Shown piece after piece: positions 17,378 to 25,820 of a stretch of DNA of 40,419 nucleotides. The translations under genes and the position numbers were made by a program. The stretch comes from Candidatus Hydrothermarchaeota archaeon. Its GTDB lineage: Archaea > Hydrothermarchaeota > Hydrothermarchaeia > Hydrothermarchaeales > BMS3B. Where the stretch lies: the NCBI GenBank assembly GCA_015521615.1, contig WANW01000053.1, forward strand, positions 1-40,419. The letters run 5' to 3'. The stretch's first letter is position 1, and each line of letters begins with the position of its first letter. The notes under the pieces were generated by a model, which did not search any database, was not told the DNA's origin, and was given only the letters and a program-made list of their open reading frames with translations.

Positions 17378-17667
17378 TTCAACAGTGCAAAAAAGAGCTT
17401 CCCCTTCTCGGTGATCTTAATAAACCTCCGCGGTCTATCGCCGCGCAGCTTTGTCTCCCTCACCTTAATGAGACCCTTCCTCTTGGCCTCATCCAGTGTG
17501 GCGTCTATCTCCTCACGAGGCTTGCCCAGCGCCTTTGCGAGGCGAATCTGGCACACCTCGTCGTAGGCGCAGAGATTCAGCCCGAGCATTCTGCACTTGC
17601 CGCATATATCATCCTCTTTTATGGGCAGAACCTCAGAAGCAGGTATAAAGCTTATTCTGGTCTTCAT
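17374..17667 (-). CDS. Small winged-helix protein with Cys cluster
   Basis: A 97-residue protein. The first part has ICGKCRMLGLNLCAYDEVC (four Cys, probably binding metal). The rest forms a helix-turn-helix-like unit (LAKALGKPREEIDATLDEAKRKGLI) and a basic wing ending RFIKITEKGK. It is probably a DNA-binding or metal-responsive regulator. It overlaps the SpoIIM-like gene by four bases. I do not recognise a named family. Confidence 0.6.
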   Translation of the reverse strand: MKTRISFIPASEVLPIKEDDICGKCRMLGLNLCAYDEVCQIRLAKALGKPREEIDATLDEAKRKGLIKVRETKLRGDRPRRFIKITEKGKLFFALLK

Positions 17668-17696
17668 TTTCTTCCAGTAACATTCTGTTTTTACAG

Positions 17697-18509
17697 CTAT
17701 TTAAAATTTCGCTTTCTGAGGACTCTTAATATCTCACGGTGCATCTCCATGCTGTGTGCAGCCACTATATTAAGTCTCTCTATCCTCAAAAGCGATGCCT
17801 TTAGAGAGGTGCCCCGCATGTCTGTGACAGCACCATCCGCCTCCTCTACCACAAGCTTGGCCGCTGCTACGTCAATATTGCGCAGATATGTGCGTACATC
17901 AACAAAGGCGTCAAAGTCACCCCTTGCAACATGGCACAGCTCCAGAGCAGCACTGCCCAGGGTGCGCACACGCTTTATGCGTTTGAGCAGAGGCATAAGC
18001 GTCCCAACACTCTGCGGCGTGGAGTAGATACAGACGGTGGCTTCGCTCAGATTTCCTGCTCCCGTGCCTCTTATCCTCCGTCCGTTATACCATGCCCCTC
18101 TCCCGCGCTCTGCCGTGAACTCATCACCTGAGTAGAGGTTGAGCACATAGGCTGTGCTAACATCAGCCAGACTTGCGTCCTCGCGATAGGGTGCAAAGGC
18201 GATGGAAAGGGCATAGAAGGGCAAGTTGTGAAGCGCATTGTAGGAGCCGTCTACTGGATCTATCACGGCGATGTACTCAGGCTCCTCTGCGAGAGCCACG
18301 CTGCCCGCTTCCTCACTGAGCACAAAGAAGGCTCCTTTCTCACTGAGACGTTCCATCACCACATTCTCAGCTATCTTATCTATCGCCTCTGTGGGCGTAC
18401 CATCTGCGCCAATGCCAACCTCACATGAAGCTTCACCGCTCTCAAGCGCCTCTCTCACTACGCTGCGCAGTTCTGCGCCCACCTTACGGGCAAGATTAAG
18501 CAGATTCAC
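17697..18509 (-). CDS. Inositol-1-monophosphatase / fructose-1,6-bisphosphatase family
   Basis: A Mg-dependent sugar phosphatase. Seen: GADGTPTEAIDKIAE, metal-binding SEEAG and DPVDGSYNALHNLPFYA, and the C-terminal RNIDVAAAKLVVEEADG corresponding to the WDxAAG box. At 270 residues it matches archaeal dual-function IMPase/FBPase enzymes (gluconeogenesis or inositol lipid and solute synthesis). Gene context does not tell which. It is transcribed alone, divergent from LSm. Confidence 0.88.
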   Translation of the reverse strand: MNLLNLARKVGAELRSVVREALESGEASCEVGIGADGTPTEAIDKIAENVVMERLSEKGAFFVLSEEAGSVALAEEPEYIAVIDPVDGSYNALHNLPFYALSIAFAPYREDASLADVSTAYVLNLYSGDEFTAERGRGAWYNGRRIRGTGAGNLSEATVCIYSTPQSVGTLMPLLKRIKRVRTLGSAALELCHVARGDFDAFVDVRTYLRNIDVAAAKLVVEEADGAVTDMRGTSLKASLLRIERLNIVAAHSMEMHREILRVLRKRNFK

Positions 18510-18577
18510 AAGCTTAGATTGGTGGCGTGGTTTTTAATTTTTAGCCCTGAAGCTTCTGCCAGTATGAACCTGCGCAA

Positions 18578-18588
18578 AGTTTAAATAT
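18578..18588 (+). promoter_or_regulatory. TATA box of the LSm gene
   Basis: GTTTAAATATA lies about 45 bp before the LSm ATG, in the 121-bp divergent spacer. A GGAGTGA at 18618-18624 precedes the start at good spacing. Confidence 0.55.
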
Positions 18589-18615
18589 ACCCACGGTGAA
18601 CTCATAATCCTCTAA

Positions 18616-18849
<234 letters not shown>

Positions 18850-18933
18850 AATTCAAGCAGATAATGGGCTCAAACCAAAAGTAAAGTAGCTGGTTTTGGG
18901 TATATTGTTTTAAAAAGAAATGGGGAGGAAATT
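18850..18933. terminator. Convergent terminator region between LSm and Cys-rich gene
   Basis: An 84-bp stretch holds an imperfect hairpin (CCAAAA...TTTTGG, about 18875-18899), followed by T-rich GTATATTGTTTT on the plus strand. On the minus strand TTTCTTTTTAAAAC lies just after the Cys-rich gene. U-rich tracts on both strands suit archaeal termination of both genes. No ORF is seen. Confidence 0.35.
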
Positions 18934-19113
18934 TTACCCCTTGTAAAAACATGTCCCCGCAAGAAAGTGTTCGCAGGTACGCCATACCTCACGGGTTCGC
19001 CAGCCATGTTCGCATATGTGGTATATACAGCACATTCTGCACGAATCACGCTCACGCTGGCAGTTGACCTTTGCATAGTCCTCGTCGTTAGCGGTGCATA
19101 GCAGCTTTTCCAT
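18934..19113 (-). CDS. 59-residue Cys-rich protein ending the mevalonate operon; not in ORF track
   Basis: I read ATG at 19113 to TAA at 18934. The product starts MEKLLCTANDEDYAK and has eight Cys (6, 18, 25, 28, 29, 34, 47, 55) plus His, including RMCCIYHICEHG and CEHFLAGTCFYKG. A very strong ribosome-binding site, AAGGAGGAGTGA, precedes the ATG, and the DUF35 stop lies only three bases upstream, so it is the last gene of the HMG-CoA synthase operon. A zinc or iron-sulfur role is likely from composition. I recognise no family. Confidence 0.7.
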   Translation of the reverse strand: MEKLLCTANDEDYAKVNCQRERDSCRMCCIYHICEHGWRTREVWRTCEHFLAGTCFYKG

Positions 19114-19116
19114 TTC

Positions 19117-19521
19117 TCACTCCTCCTTCACGGGCTTAAATTTGAAGCCATAGTATATTAGGCCTGCCTCTCCATCCTCCTGAATCTTCCTGAATACACT
19201 CTCCACGCGCATTCCTATCTCAACCTCTTCTGGGCTAACGTCAACTATCTGCGTTGTCACCATCACACCCTCGTCGAGCTTCACCAGCGCCATTACATAG
19301 GGCGCCTGCCTTTCAAAACCTTCTGGAGGCGTTCGTATGACTGTGTAGCTCACAACCTCGCCCCTGCCACTGAGCTGCACCTCCTCGAGCTCGCCCCTTC
19401 TGCGGCAGTTTGTGCAGAAATTGCGTGGGGGGAAGTATATCTCGCCACAGCGCGTGCAGCGCTTACCTATGAGGTTATACCTGCTCTTCATGTTGCGCCA
19501 GAATCTCGGGATACTGCTCAT
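19117..19521 (-). CDS. DUF35 OB-fold / zinc-ribbon acyl-CoA scaffold protein
   Basis: A 134-residue DUF35 protein: a rubredoxin-like zinc ribbon (RCTRCGEIYFPPRNFCTNC) followed by an OB fold (GRGEVVSYTVIRTPPEGF). In archaea, DUF35 proteins bridge acetoacetyl-CoA thiolase and HMG-CoA synthase and allow CoA-intermediate channelling in mevalonate synthesis. The adjoining genes here are exactly those two enzymes. GAGGTGAT precedes the ATG, and nine bases separate it from the thiolase stop. Confidence 0.92.
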   Translation of the reverse strand: MSSIPRFWRNMKSRYNLIGKRCTRCGEIYFPPRNFCTNCRRRGELEEVQLSGRGEVVSYTVIRTPPEGFERQAPYVMALVKLDEGVMVTTQIVDVSPEEVEIGMRVESVFRKIQEDGEAGLIYYGFKFKPVKEE

Positions 19522-19530
19522 TATATCACC

Positions 19531-20685
19531 TCATTTCTCAAGGATATGGACCACCGCAGTGCCGCCGCTGCCACCTACGTTGTGAGTCAAGCCCACGTCA
19601 GCGTCCACCTGGCGCTTACCTGCCTCGCCTCTGAGCTGGAGCACCACCTCTACAATCTGCGCAACACCGGTTGCACCAACTGGATGCCCCTTCGCCTTAA
19701 GCCCGCCAGAGGTATTAACAGGTATGCGCCCGCCTATGGCGGTTTCTCCATCTTCCGTGGCCCTGCCTCCTTCGCCTATCTCGACGAAGCCAAGCCCCTC
19801 AATAGCAAGAATCTCTCCTATTGTGAAAGCGTCATGAACCTCTGCCACCTGAATATCGCGTGGCTCGCGCTTTGCCCTCGCGTAGGCTTCCCTGGCAGCA
19901 TTCACCGTAGCGTCGGTAACAGTTATCTTCTTCCTGTCGTGGAGCGCAATCGTACTCGAGGCCTGGCCACTGCCTGTGATATATACTGGGTTGTCCACAA
20001 ATTCGCGCGCCTTCTCCTCGCTGGCTAGAACAACACACGCTGCGCCGTCGGTTATAGGTGAGCAGTCCAGCAGACGCAGGGGATCTGCGACAAGAGGCGA
20101 GCGCAACACATCCTCGACAGTAATCCTTGAGTGGAACTGCGCATAGGGGTTGTGAAGAGCGTTCTCATGGTTCTTCACAGCCACCATGGCGAGCTGTTCC
20201 CTGGTCGTGCCGTACTCATGCATATGCCGCCTTGCTATAAGCGCATACAGACCAGGAAAGGTCATTCCCATGAAGGCCTCCCACTCGCTGTCGCTGGCTG
20301 TGGCCAGAGTCTGAGTGGTCTTCTCGGTAACCACGTCGGTCATCTTTTCCACGCCGCCAACAACAACCACATCGTGGAAGCCCGAGAGTATCGACATAAC
20401 TCCCTGGCGTATTGCAAGCCCGCCAGAGGCGCACGCCGCCTCGACGCGCGTCGCGGGTATGGGTGTTAAGCCGGCATGATCGGCGATCAAGCAGGAGATG
20501 TGCTCCTGGTCGACAAAGCGCCCGCCTGACATATTTCCCACATAAAGTGCATCTATATCATCGCCGTCTATGCCTGCATCATTTATCGCCATGGCACCTG
20601 CTTCAACAAACAGCTGAGAGAAGCTGGTCTCCCAAAGTTCGCCGAACTTGGTTAAGCCTACCCCTATAACAGCAACTCTCTTCAT
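19531..20685 (-). CDS. Acetyl-CoA C-acetyltransferase (archaeal SCP-x-like thiolase)
   Basis: Condenses two acetyl-CoA to acetoacetyl-CoA for the mevalonate pathway. Seen: the start [14 protein letters not shown], the nucleophilic Cys in [15 protein letters not shown], the [17 protein letters not shown] segment with its catalytic His, and C-terminal [15 protein letters not shown]. At 384 residues it is the expected length for the archaeal type. It sits three bases after the HMG-CoA synthase stop and upstream of DUF35, so all three probably form one complex. Confidence 0.93.
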   Translation of the reverse strand: MKRVAVIGVGLTKFGELWETSFSQLFVEAGAMAINDAGIDGDDIDALYVGNMSGGRFVDQEHISCLIADHAGLTPIPATRVEAACASGGLAIRQGVMSILSGFHDVVVVGGVEKMTDVVTEKTTQTLATASDSEWEAFMGMTFPGLYALIARRHMHEYGTTREQLAMVAVKNHENALHNPYAQFHSRITVEDVLRSPLVADPLRLLDCSPITDGAACVVLASEEKAREFVDNPVYITGSGQASSTIALHDRKKITVTDATVNAAREAYARAKREPRDIQVAEVHDAFTIGEILAIEGLGFVEIGEGGRATEDGETAIGGRIPVNTSGGLKAKGHPVGATGVAQIVEVVLQLRGEAGKRQVDADVGLTHNVGGSGGTAVVHILEK

Positions 20686-20688
20686 ACT

Positions 20689-21729
20689 CTACACCTTTAT
20701 CTTCTTCCTGAGTTTTACATATGTTGCGTAGTCAATGTACTGCTTGTGTGCGATGAAATCCTCAACGCCCGGCGCAAGATCACGCTTCGCCTCTATTGCA
20801 TCCTCAACCACCACTGCAAAGGAGTCGCTGCCTGCACCTGAGCCGAAGGAGGTCACCAGAATTCTATCCCCGGGTTTTGCTATGTCGAGAACCTTCGCAA
20901 ACCCGAGCAGGGAAGAGCCAGAGTAGGTGTTGCCTATCCTGTCCACCAGTATACCCGGCTCCACCTGCTCGCTGGTAAAGCCCAGCTTCTTCGCCACAAC
21001 ACGGGGAAACTTGCCGTTGGGCTGGTGGAAAACCGCATAGTCGAAATCCTTGGGCTCTAGCCCAAGCTGCTCCATGAGCCCGCGTGATGCATTGTAAACA
21101 TGCTTGAAGTAGGCGGGCAAACCGGTGAAGCGCCCGCCGTGCCGTGGATATGCCTGTCCCTCACGACGCCAGAAGTCAGGCGTATCTGTTGTGTAGGAGT
21201 ACGTCGCCTCTATGCTCGCAACCAGTTTATCTCTGCCTATTACAAACGCTGCCCCACCGGCGGCGGCAGTATATTCAAGCGGGTCTCCGGGTGCACCCTG
21301 CGCTGTATCAGCACCTATTGCAAGGCCATACTCTATCATGCCTGAAGCCACAAGTCCCATGCAGGTTTGCACACCTGCGGTGCCGGCCTTGCATGCAAAC
21401 TCATAGTCTGCAGCAGTCAGGTCAGGTGTAGCCTGTATCGCAGCTGCAACTATCGTAGCTGTCGGCTTAACAACATATGGATGACTCTCAGAGCCGACAT
21501 ATATCGCTCCTATCTTCTGTGCGCTGATCTGTGCCCGCTTCAGGGCATTTCTCGCCGCCTCCACGGCGATAGTGGCGGCATCCTCATCCAGAGCCGGAAC
21601 AGCCTTCTCCGCAATCCTGAGAGAGGCTTTTATAGTCCCGGCATTACCGCCCCACACGCGGGCTATCTCCTCAACCTTTATCCTGTACCTCGGGATATAA
21701 ACCCCGTAGCCGGTGATACCAACCTTCAC
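20689..21729 (-). CDS. Hydroxymethylglutaryl-CoA synthase
   Basis: Adds acetyl-CoA to acetoacetyl-CoA to make HMG-CoA, feeding archaeal isoprenoid lipids. Seen: [17 protein letters not shown], the catalytic Cys in [33 protein letters not shown] with its His, and [13 protein letters not shown]. The GTG start at 21729 follows a GAGGT. The 346-residue size matches archaeal enzymes. Confidence 0.95.
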   Translation of the reverse strand: MKVGITGYGVYIPRYRIKVEEIARVWGGNAGTIKASLRIAEKAVPALDEDAATIAVEAARNALKRAQISAQKIGAIYVGSESHPYVVKPTATIVAAAIQATPDLTAADYEFACKAGTAGVQTCMGLVASGMIEYGLAIGADTAQGAPGDPLEYTAAAGGAAFVIGRDKLVASIEATYSYTTDTPDFWRREGQAYPRHGGRFTGLPAYFKHVYNASRGLMEQLGLEPKDFDYAVFHQPNGKFPRVVAKKLGFTSEQVEPGILVDRIGNTYSGSSLLGFAKVLDIAKPGDRILVTSFGSGAGSDSFAVVVEDAIEAKRDLAPGVEDFIAHKQYIDYATYVKLRKKIKV

Positions 21730-21743
21730 ACTACCTCACCTTT

Positions 21744-22451
21744 TCAACTTGTCTTTCTCCTGAGCTCTCTTATTAATTCATCGCTGCTCTTATGATGGGA
21801 GAGTATCACGGGTATGCGCTCCTTCTCGGCTATTTTCACACCCAGCGCGTCAACACTTTTCAGTCCGTGGAGCACAACCACACCTGGCTTTATCGTTGAG
21901 ACGCGTATTGCTATAAAGGGCGACCTTCCGCTGCTTACGCGGGTGAAAACAAGCGCCCGTTCGGAGGTAAGGCCATATATCTTCAGAAACTCCTCCGCAG
22001 AAAGCTCGAGTATTGCGCGAGGGGAGTCAAGCACAGTGTAGCCATAGATGTACTTGTCCAGAAGCTCTCTGTTTGCAACAACCTCCCCTGCCACGATGTC
22101 CACAAGCTGAGAAGCGCGCATGGGTGTAGCAAATTCGCGTATGTCGAGAATGGCATCAGTTTTAATCTCATTGCCCAGCATACGCTCATACGCGCGGAGC
22201 ACTTTGGAGCCGCGCTGTTCATCAAGCGCAATAAGCGCCTCCACTATGCGCTTGACCACCGCTACACCTGGAGAACGGCGGCGGCCACTCTCATAATCAC
22301 TTATTACAGAGGTGCTGACCCCCAGCATGGATGCAAGCTCCTTTTGCGTAATCCCAAACACCTCGCGCCACTTCTTTAAGGTCATTGCAGGCTTTGAGGA
22401 GAGCACCACTTCACCTGCGATTTTCACAGAAAGCTCCTCGCGCACACTCAT
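21744..22451 (-). CDS. XRE-type transcriptional regulator heading the mevalonate operon
   Basis: A 235-residue DNA-binding protein with a clear helix-turn-helix (FGITQKELASMLGVSTSVISDYESGRR, about 30-60) and a C-terminal domain of about 150 residues (including ALGVKIAEKERIPVIL) that probably senses a ligand. It lies 14 bp upstream of HMG-CoA synthase and is the first gene of the transcript. This pairing occurs in other euryarchaea, suggesting regulation of lipid precursor synthesis; the signal is unknown. A TATA-like TGTTATATAGG lies about 35-45 bp before the ATG. Confidence 0.83.
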   Translation of the reverse strand: MSVREELSVKIAGEVVLSSKPAMTLKKWREVFGITQKELASMLGVSTSVISDYESGRRRSPGVAVVKRIVEALIALDEQRGSKVLRAYERMLGNEIKTDAILDIREFATPMRASQLVDIVAGEVVANRELLDKYIYGYTVLDSPRAILELSAEEFLKIYGLTSERALVFTRVSSGRSPFIAIRVSTIKPGVVVLHGLKSVDALGVKIAEKERIPVILSHHKSSDELIRELRRKTS

Positions 22452-22483
22452 GCTATCGCCTTGCTTTCATTACTCATTCGCCT

Positions 22484-22494
22484 ATATAACAATT
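22484..22494 (-). promoter_or_regulatory. TATA box of the mevalonate operon
   Basis: The minus-strand TGTTATATAGG sits 33-43 bp before the regulator ATG at 22451. No clear palindrome is visible around it. Confidence 0.45.
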
Positions 22495-22545
22495 TCGGCA
22501 AAAAGAATATGTTAGAACGGCGATTGCCTTACCTGCAGGATGAAG

Positions 22546-22558
22546 GTTATATTTATGT
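22546..22558 (+). promoter_or_regulatory. TATA box of tRNA-Pro
   Basis: GGTTATATTTATG lies about 30-40 bp before the mature tRNA 5' end, matching archaeal tRNA promoters with a short 5' leader. Confidence 0.5.
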
Positions 22559-22587
22559 TGTTAACTTTCAAGATTTTTCAGCTTTTC

Positions 22588-22661
22588 GGGGCTGTAGGGT
22601 AGCCTGGTCATCCTCGCGGCTTCGGGAGCCGTGGACCCCAGTTCAAATCTGGGCAGCCCCA
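22588..22661 (+). tRNA. tRNA-Pro (anticodon CGG)
   Basis: A full cloverleaf is visible. The acceptor GGGGCTG pairs with CAGCCCC and the D arm is GGGT/ATCC. The anticodon stem GCGGC/GCCGT carries loop TTCGGGA, with CGG at 34-36 and G37. The variable region is GGAC and the T arm is CCCAG-TTCAAAT-CTGGG. The discriminator is A and no CCA is encoded. No intron is seen. The stop of the convergent DUF2095 gene lies just two bases beyond the 3' end. Confidence 0.97.
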
Positions 22662-22663
22662 TC

Positions 22664-22981
22664 CTACTTATAATACCCCCACTCCCTTTTGGGCCCAAAA
22701 CTTCTTATGCCATACTTTATTAGCTGTATTCTGAGACGCAGGGCATAGTCGGAGCTTATCTCGCCGCGCTTCTCCAGGTATCTTATAATCTCCATGCCCT
22801 CCTCTTCGGTGCTGCACCTGTTAAGAAAGTCGATTACGCCTGGGTTGTAACCCTTAAATCTGTCCCCCTCCTCCCGATTCCGGGCAACGCCTTCAACCTT
22901 TATCCTGATAAAATTGCTCTCTTCTATCTCCTTTGCCAGGTTTGGATACTTCCTCTTAAATTCCTCATTGTACTCTATCAT
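22664..22981 (-). CDS. DUF2095-like archaeal protein
   Basis: A 105-residue soluble, charged protein. The C-terminal RLRIQLIKYGIRSFGPKREWGYY resembles the archaeal DUF2095 family, whose role is unknown. The middle part (KGYNPGVIDFLNRCSTEEEGMEIIRYLEKRGEI) is predicted helical. It ends two bases from tRNA-Pro and stands 23 bp downstream of the PEGA protein gene on the same strand. Confidence 0.65.
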   Translation of the reverse strand: MIEYNEEFKRKYPNLAKEIEESNFIRIKVEGVARNREEGDRFKGYNPGVIDFLNRCSTEEEGMEIIRYLEKRGEISSDYALRLRIQLIKYGIRSFGPKREWGYYK

Positions 22982-23004
22982 CTACACCACATGATTACTT
23001 CCAA

Positions 23005-24854
23005 TCATCTCCTCGTAATATATTCCTCCAATTCCTCCCTGGGGAGGCGCATGCGTTCTTTTAGAGCCTCTATTACTTTATAAATAAGAAAGGCTGCAAC
23101 ACTCATCGCCACCAGGACCACAAAGAAAAAGATCGCCGGCGATAGGCCAAAGACCATCTTTATCAGCTTCGCCTCCACACTTGTGCTTCGCCCCGAGAAA
23201 ACCTCAACCTCTGTCTCATAGGGCAGGTAACCGGCCTTCTCAAGCCTCACTCTGTACCTTCCGGGCGGAAGATAAAGCTCCGCATCCGTGGTTGCCACGC
23301 GCTTACCATCTATGTATACCTCAGCACCTGCTGGAATAGAGCTAACCACAAGAAGACCCTTCTCGACCTCCCTTCTGTACACTTCAAAAGTAACCTCATC
23401 GCTGGCAGTGCTCTTACCATCACTGACGCTGGCGCGGAGCAGGTATCTTCCTGCCTCAAAGGATGAGACATCTAGGGTATATTCCCCCTCTGCATCCCTC
23501 CCATCATAGAGCGTCGTCACCTCTCCCGCGGAAATGAGTTCTATCCTCACAGTAAGTGGGTCTCCATCAGCATCCCTTGCGAGCCACCTCACCCTAACCT
23601 CGCCAGAAGCCTTTGTTCCCTGTGGTGGTGATACTATCCTAACCTCTGGTGGAGTATTCTTTTTCTCTCCTCTTCCCCACGCACCTCACGCTTCTGCGGC
23701 TGTATAACGTCAACCCGCCAGCTAAGCAGCCTCTTACTGAAAGGCGCCGAGACAATGCACTCCACAACACCGGAGCCGAGCTTCGCAGTATAGTTGAATT
23801 CTCTGCTACGTGAAACATCTACACCATTGAACCGCCACAGATAATTCACCTCTATGCCGTCGGTGTGCTCTGCCTCAACACCAAAAAGAACCACCTCCCC
23901 AGGTTTTACTGTGAGCTTCTCAGAAGTTGGGCGCAAGGAGAGCACCTTAAGTGCACTCTCCACATTGCCCAGAAAAATCACTGGCTTAACTTTATAGTGT
24001 CGGAGCACATCCAGCGTGCGCAGACCCTGAGTGGTGCCGTAGGTATAGCCCGGCTCATACCTCATCAACCTGAGTCTGGTCTCGTAATAAACGTACTCCA
24101 CGCCAACAAACTCATCTCTGCCGTCGCCATCAACATCCCCTGCGAGCAGGGCTGCGAGAGGCCGTGTATATTTCGCCTCCCCTATTTTGTTAAGCTTCTC
24201 AGTTAACCCGTGGACATAGGAGGTATCGTAAAGAAATATGGTCAGCCTCGTCTCATAGGGTAACTTATCAATGGCTATAAGCTCATCTATGCCATCACCA
24301 TTGACATCGCCAGCGAGCCAGCTCACAAGAGGCCTGCGGTACTTCAGGACGTCCAGCTGGCGCAGCTTCTGTGTGGTCCCCCAGGAGTACCCGGGATCGT
24401 AAGTGTAGAGGTATATCTCTGTCCATGCAACCTCGGGCAGAATAAGTATAAGCTCATCCACACCGTCACCGTTGATGTCGCCGGCAAGCCATTTCCCCCA
24501 GTCGCCGTGGTGCGCAACATTCAGGCGTAGAAGCTTATTTTCATCACTGTCGTAGCGGTATATCTCAAGCCTGGAACCCTGCGCCTCCCTTACAACCCTT
24601 ATAAGCTCATCTATACCATCGCCATCAATATCGCCTGTGAAAAAGCTAGCCGTATATGGCAGCTCCACCGAGGCCTTCCTCTCCAGACCATAGTTATTAC
24701 CATAGGAATAGCCACTTTTGTACTGATAGAATGACAGCTCCATTCCGGTAGTGGTGTTAACAGCAACCACAACTTCATCCACGGGATAGGCAGGAAGTGC
24801 ATGGATATGCGCAAAAGTTAGCAGCGTTGCCAGTGCCACCATAAACCAGCGCAT
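23005..24854 (-). CDS. FG-GAP repeat / Ig-like / PEGA surface protein, split by a frameshift
   Basis: The two tracked ORFs (24875-23634 and 23592-23005) are one gene of about 616 residues. The signal peptide is WFMVALATLLTFAHIHA. Four FG-GAP/VCBS-type repeats with acidic loops (GDIDGDGIDEL, GDINGDGVDEL, GDVNGDGIDEL, GDVDGDGRDEF), likely calcium-binding, form a beta-propeller half. Two Ig/PKD-like domains follow (LWRFNGVDVSR; LARDADGDPLTV), then a PEGA domain (SSIPAGAEVYIDGKRV), a transmembrane helix (FFFVVLVAMSVAAFLIY) and a short cytoplasmic tail. The frame breaks at an A5 run (23660-23664 on plus); one more A would restore KKNTPPEVRIVSPP. This is a sequencing indel, a real mutation or recoding. 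The start is the ATG 24854, about 25 bp after TATA, giving a leaderless mRNA. Probably an anchored cell-surface or adhesion protein. Confidence 0.8.
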
Positions 24855-24876
24855 AGTTAAAGTAGTGCCGGACACA

Positions 24877-24907
24877 TATATAAGGTTTGACGGTTTATTT
24901 GACGGTT
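24877..24907. promoter_or_regulatory. Divergent promoter with TTTGACGGTT direct repeats
   Basis: The minus-strand TATA (CTTATATAT, 24877-24885) serves the surface protein. Directly beside it lie two identical decamers, TTTGACGGTT at 24886-24895 and 24898-24907, with a 12-bp period. They are followed by the plus-strand AACTTAAATATC (about 24906-24917), a TATA candidate for the MoxR operon. The repeats sit between both TATA boxes and could control both directions. Confidence 0.5.
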
Positions 24908-24994
24908 AAACTTAAATATCTCTTTGAACCATTTTGATGACGTTGGTTTTAGTGTTGCGTCTTGGCACACCTGAACAAAACTGGAGGTACGACC

Positions 24995-25810
24995 ATGGTT
25001 GAGAGCAAGACCCTCAAGGTTGAAGAGTACATAATAACAGAGGAGCCCTACTACGAGCCCGTAGGAAATGAGATTGAGATTTTTGAGGCCGCTTACAAGA
25101 ACAAGCTCCCTGTTATGCTTAAAGGTCCCACCGGTTGCGGGAAAACGCGATTCATGCAGTACATGGCCTGGAAGCTTAAGCGCCCTCTGATTACTGTATC
25201 CTGCCACGACGACCTTACGTCGAGTGACCTGGTGGGACGTTACCTTGTTAAGGGTGGCGAGACCGAGTGGGTTGACGGCCCTCTCACCAGGGCGGTTAAG
25301 GTTGGTGCTATATGCTACCTCGACGAAATTGTAGAGGCGCGAAAAGACACCACTGTTGTGATTCACCCGCTCACTGATGACAGGCGAATTTTGCCCATAG
25401 AGAAGAGGGGTGAGATAATTAAGGCGCCTGATGAATTCCTTCTTGCCATCTCCTACAATCCGGGTTACCAGAGCGTGCTCAAGGATTTGAAGCACTCAAC
25501 CAGGCAGCGTTTTGTAAGCATAAACTTCGACTACCCGCCCAAGGAGCTGGAGAAGAAGATTGTGATGAAGGAGAGCGGCGTGGACGAGGAAACTGCAGAG
25601 GCGCTTGTTACGCTGGGCGAGAAGATACGCAACCTCAAGGACAAGGGCCTTGAAGAGGGCGCGGGCACCAGACTGCTCATCTATGCCGGTCAGCTTATTA
25701 AAGAAGGCATTGAACCGGCACAGGCTGCAGAGATAGCGATGGCAAACCCGATAACAGACGACGCCGACATGCTCCGCGCTATTAGAGAGCTCATAACCAC
25801 TGTGTTCTAG
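24995..25810 (+). CDS. CbbQ/NorQ-type MoxR AAA+ ATPase
   Basis: A 271-residue MoxR-family ATPase. Seen: Walker [14 protein letters not shown], the [12 protein letters not shown] pore/substrate region, Walker [15 protein letters not shown] leading into [12 protein letters not shown], sensor 1 [12 protein letters not shown], the arginine finger around STRQRF, and a C-terminal lid. These phrases are typical of CbbQ/NirQ/NorQ proteins, which team with a VWA partner to remodel or activate an enzyme (Rubisco, NO reductase). The tracked ORF begins at a TTG (24962); the ATG at 24995 has GGAGGT seven bases before it. The VWA gene follows after ten bases. No Rubisco or NO-reductase gene is present, so the target is unknown; the chaperonin-like neighbour is a candidate partner. 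Confidence 0.9.
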   Translation: MVESKTLKVEEYIITEEPYYEPVGNEIEIFEAAYKNKLPVMLKGPTGCGKTRFMQYMAWKLKRPLITVSCHDDLTSSDLVGRYLVKGGETEWVDGPLTRAVKVGAICYLDEIVEARKDTTVVIHPLTDDRRILPIEKRGEIIKAPDEFLLAISYNPGYQSVLKDLKHSTRQRFVSINFDYPPKELEKKIVMKESGVDEETAEALVTLGEKIRNLKDKGLEEGAGTRLLIYAGQLIKEGIEPAQAAEIAMANPITDDADMLRAIRELITTVF

Positions 25811-25820
25811 GGTAGCGAAT

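Noticed and set aside
23005-24875. Two independent genes for the FG-GAP and PEGA halves
   Set aside because: The second half has no ribosome site, and its frame extends upstream into sequence that completes the domain. A single frameshifted gene explains both better.
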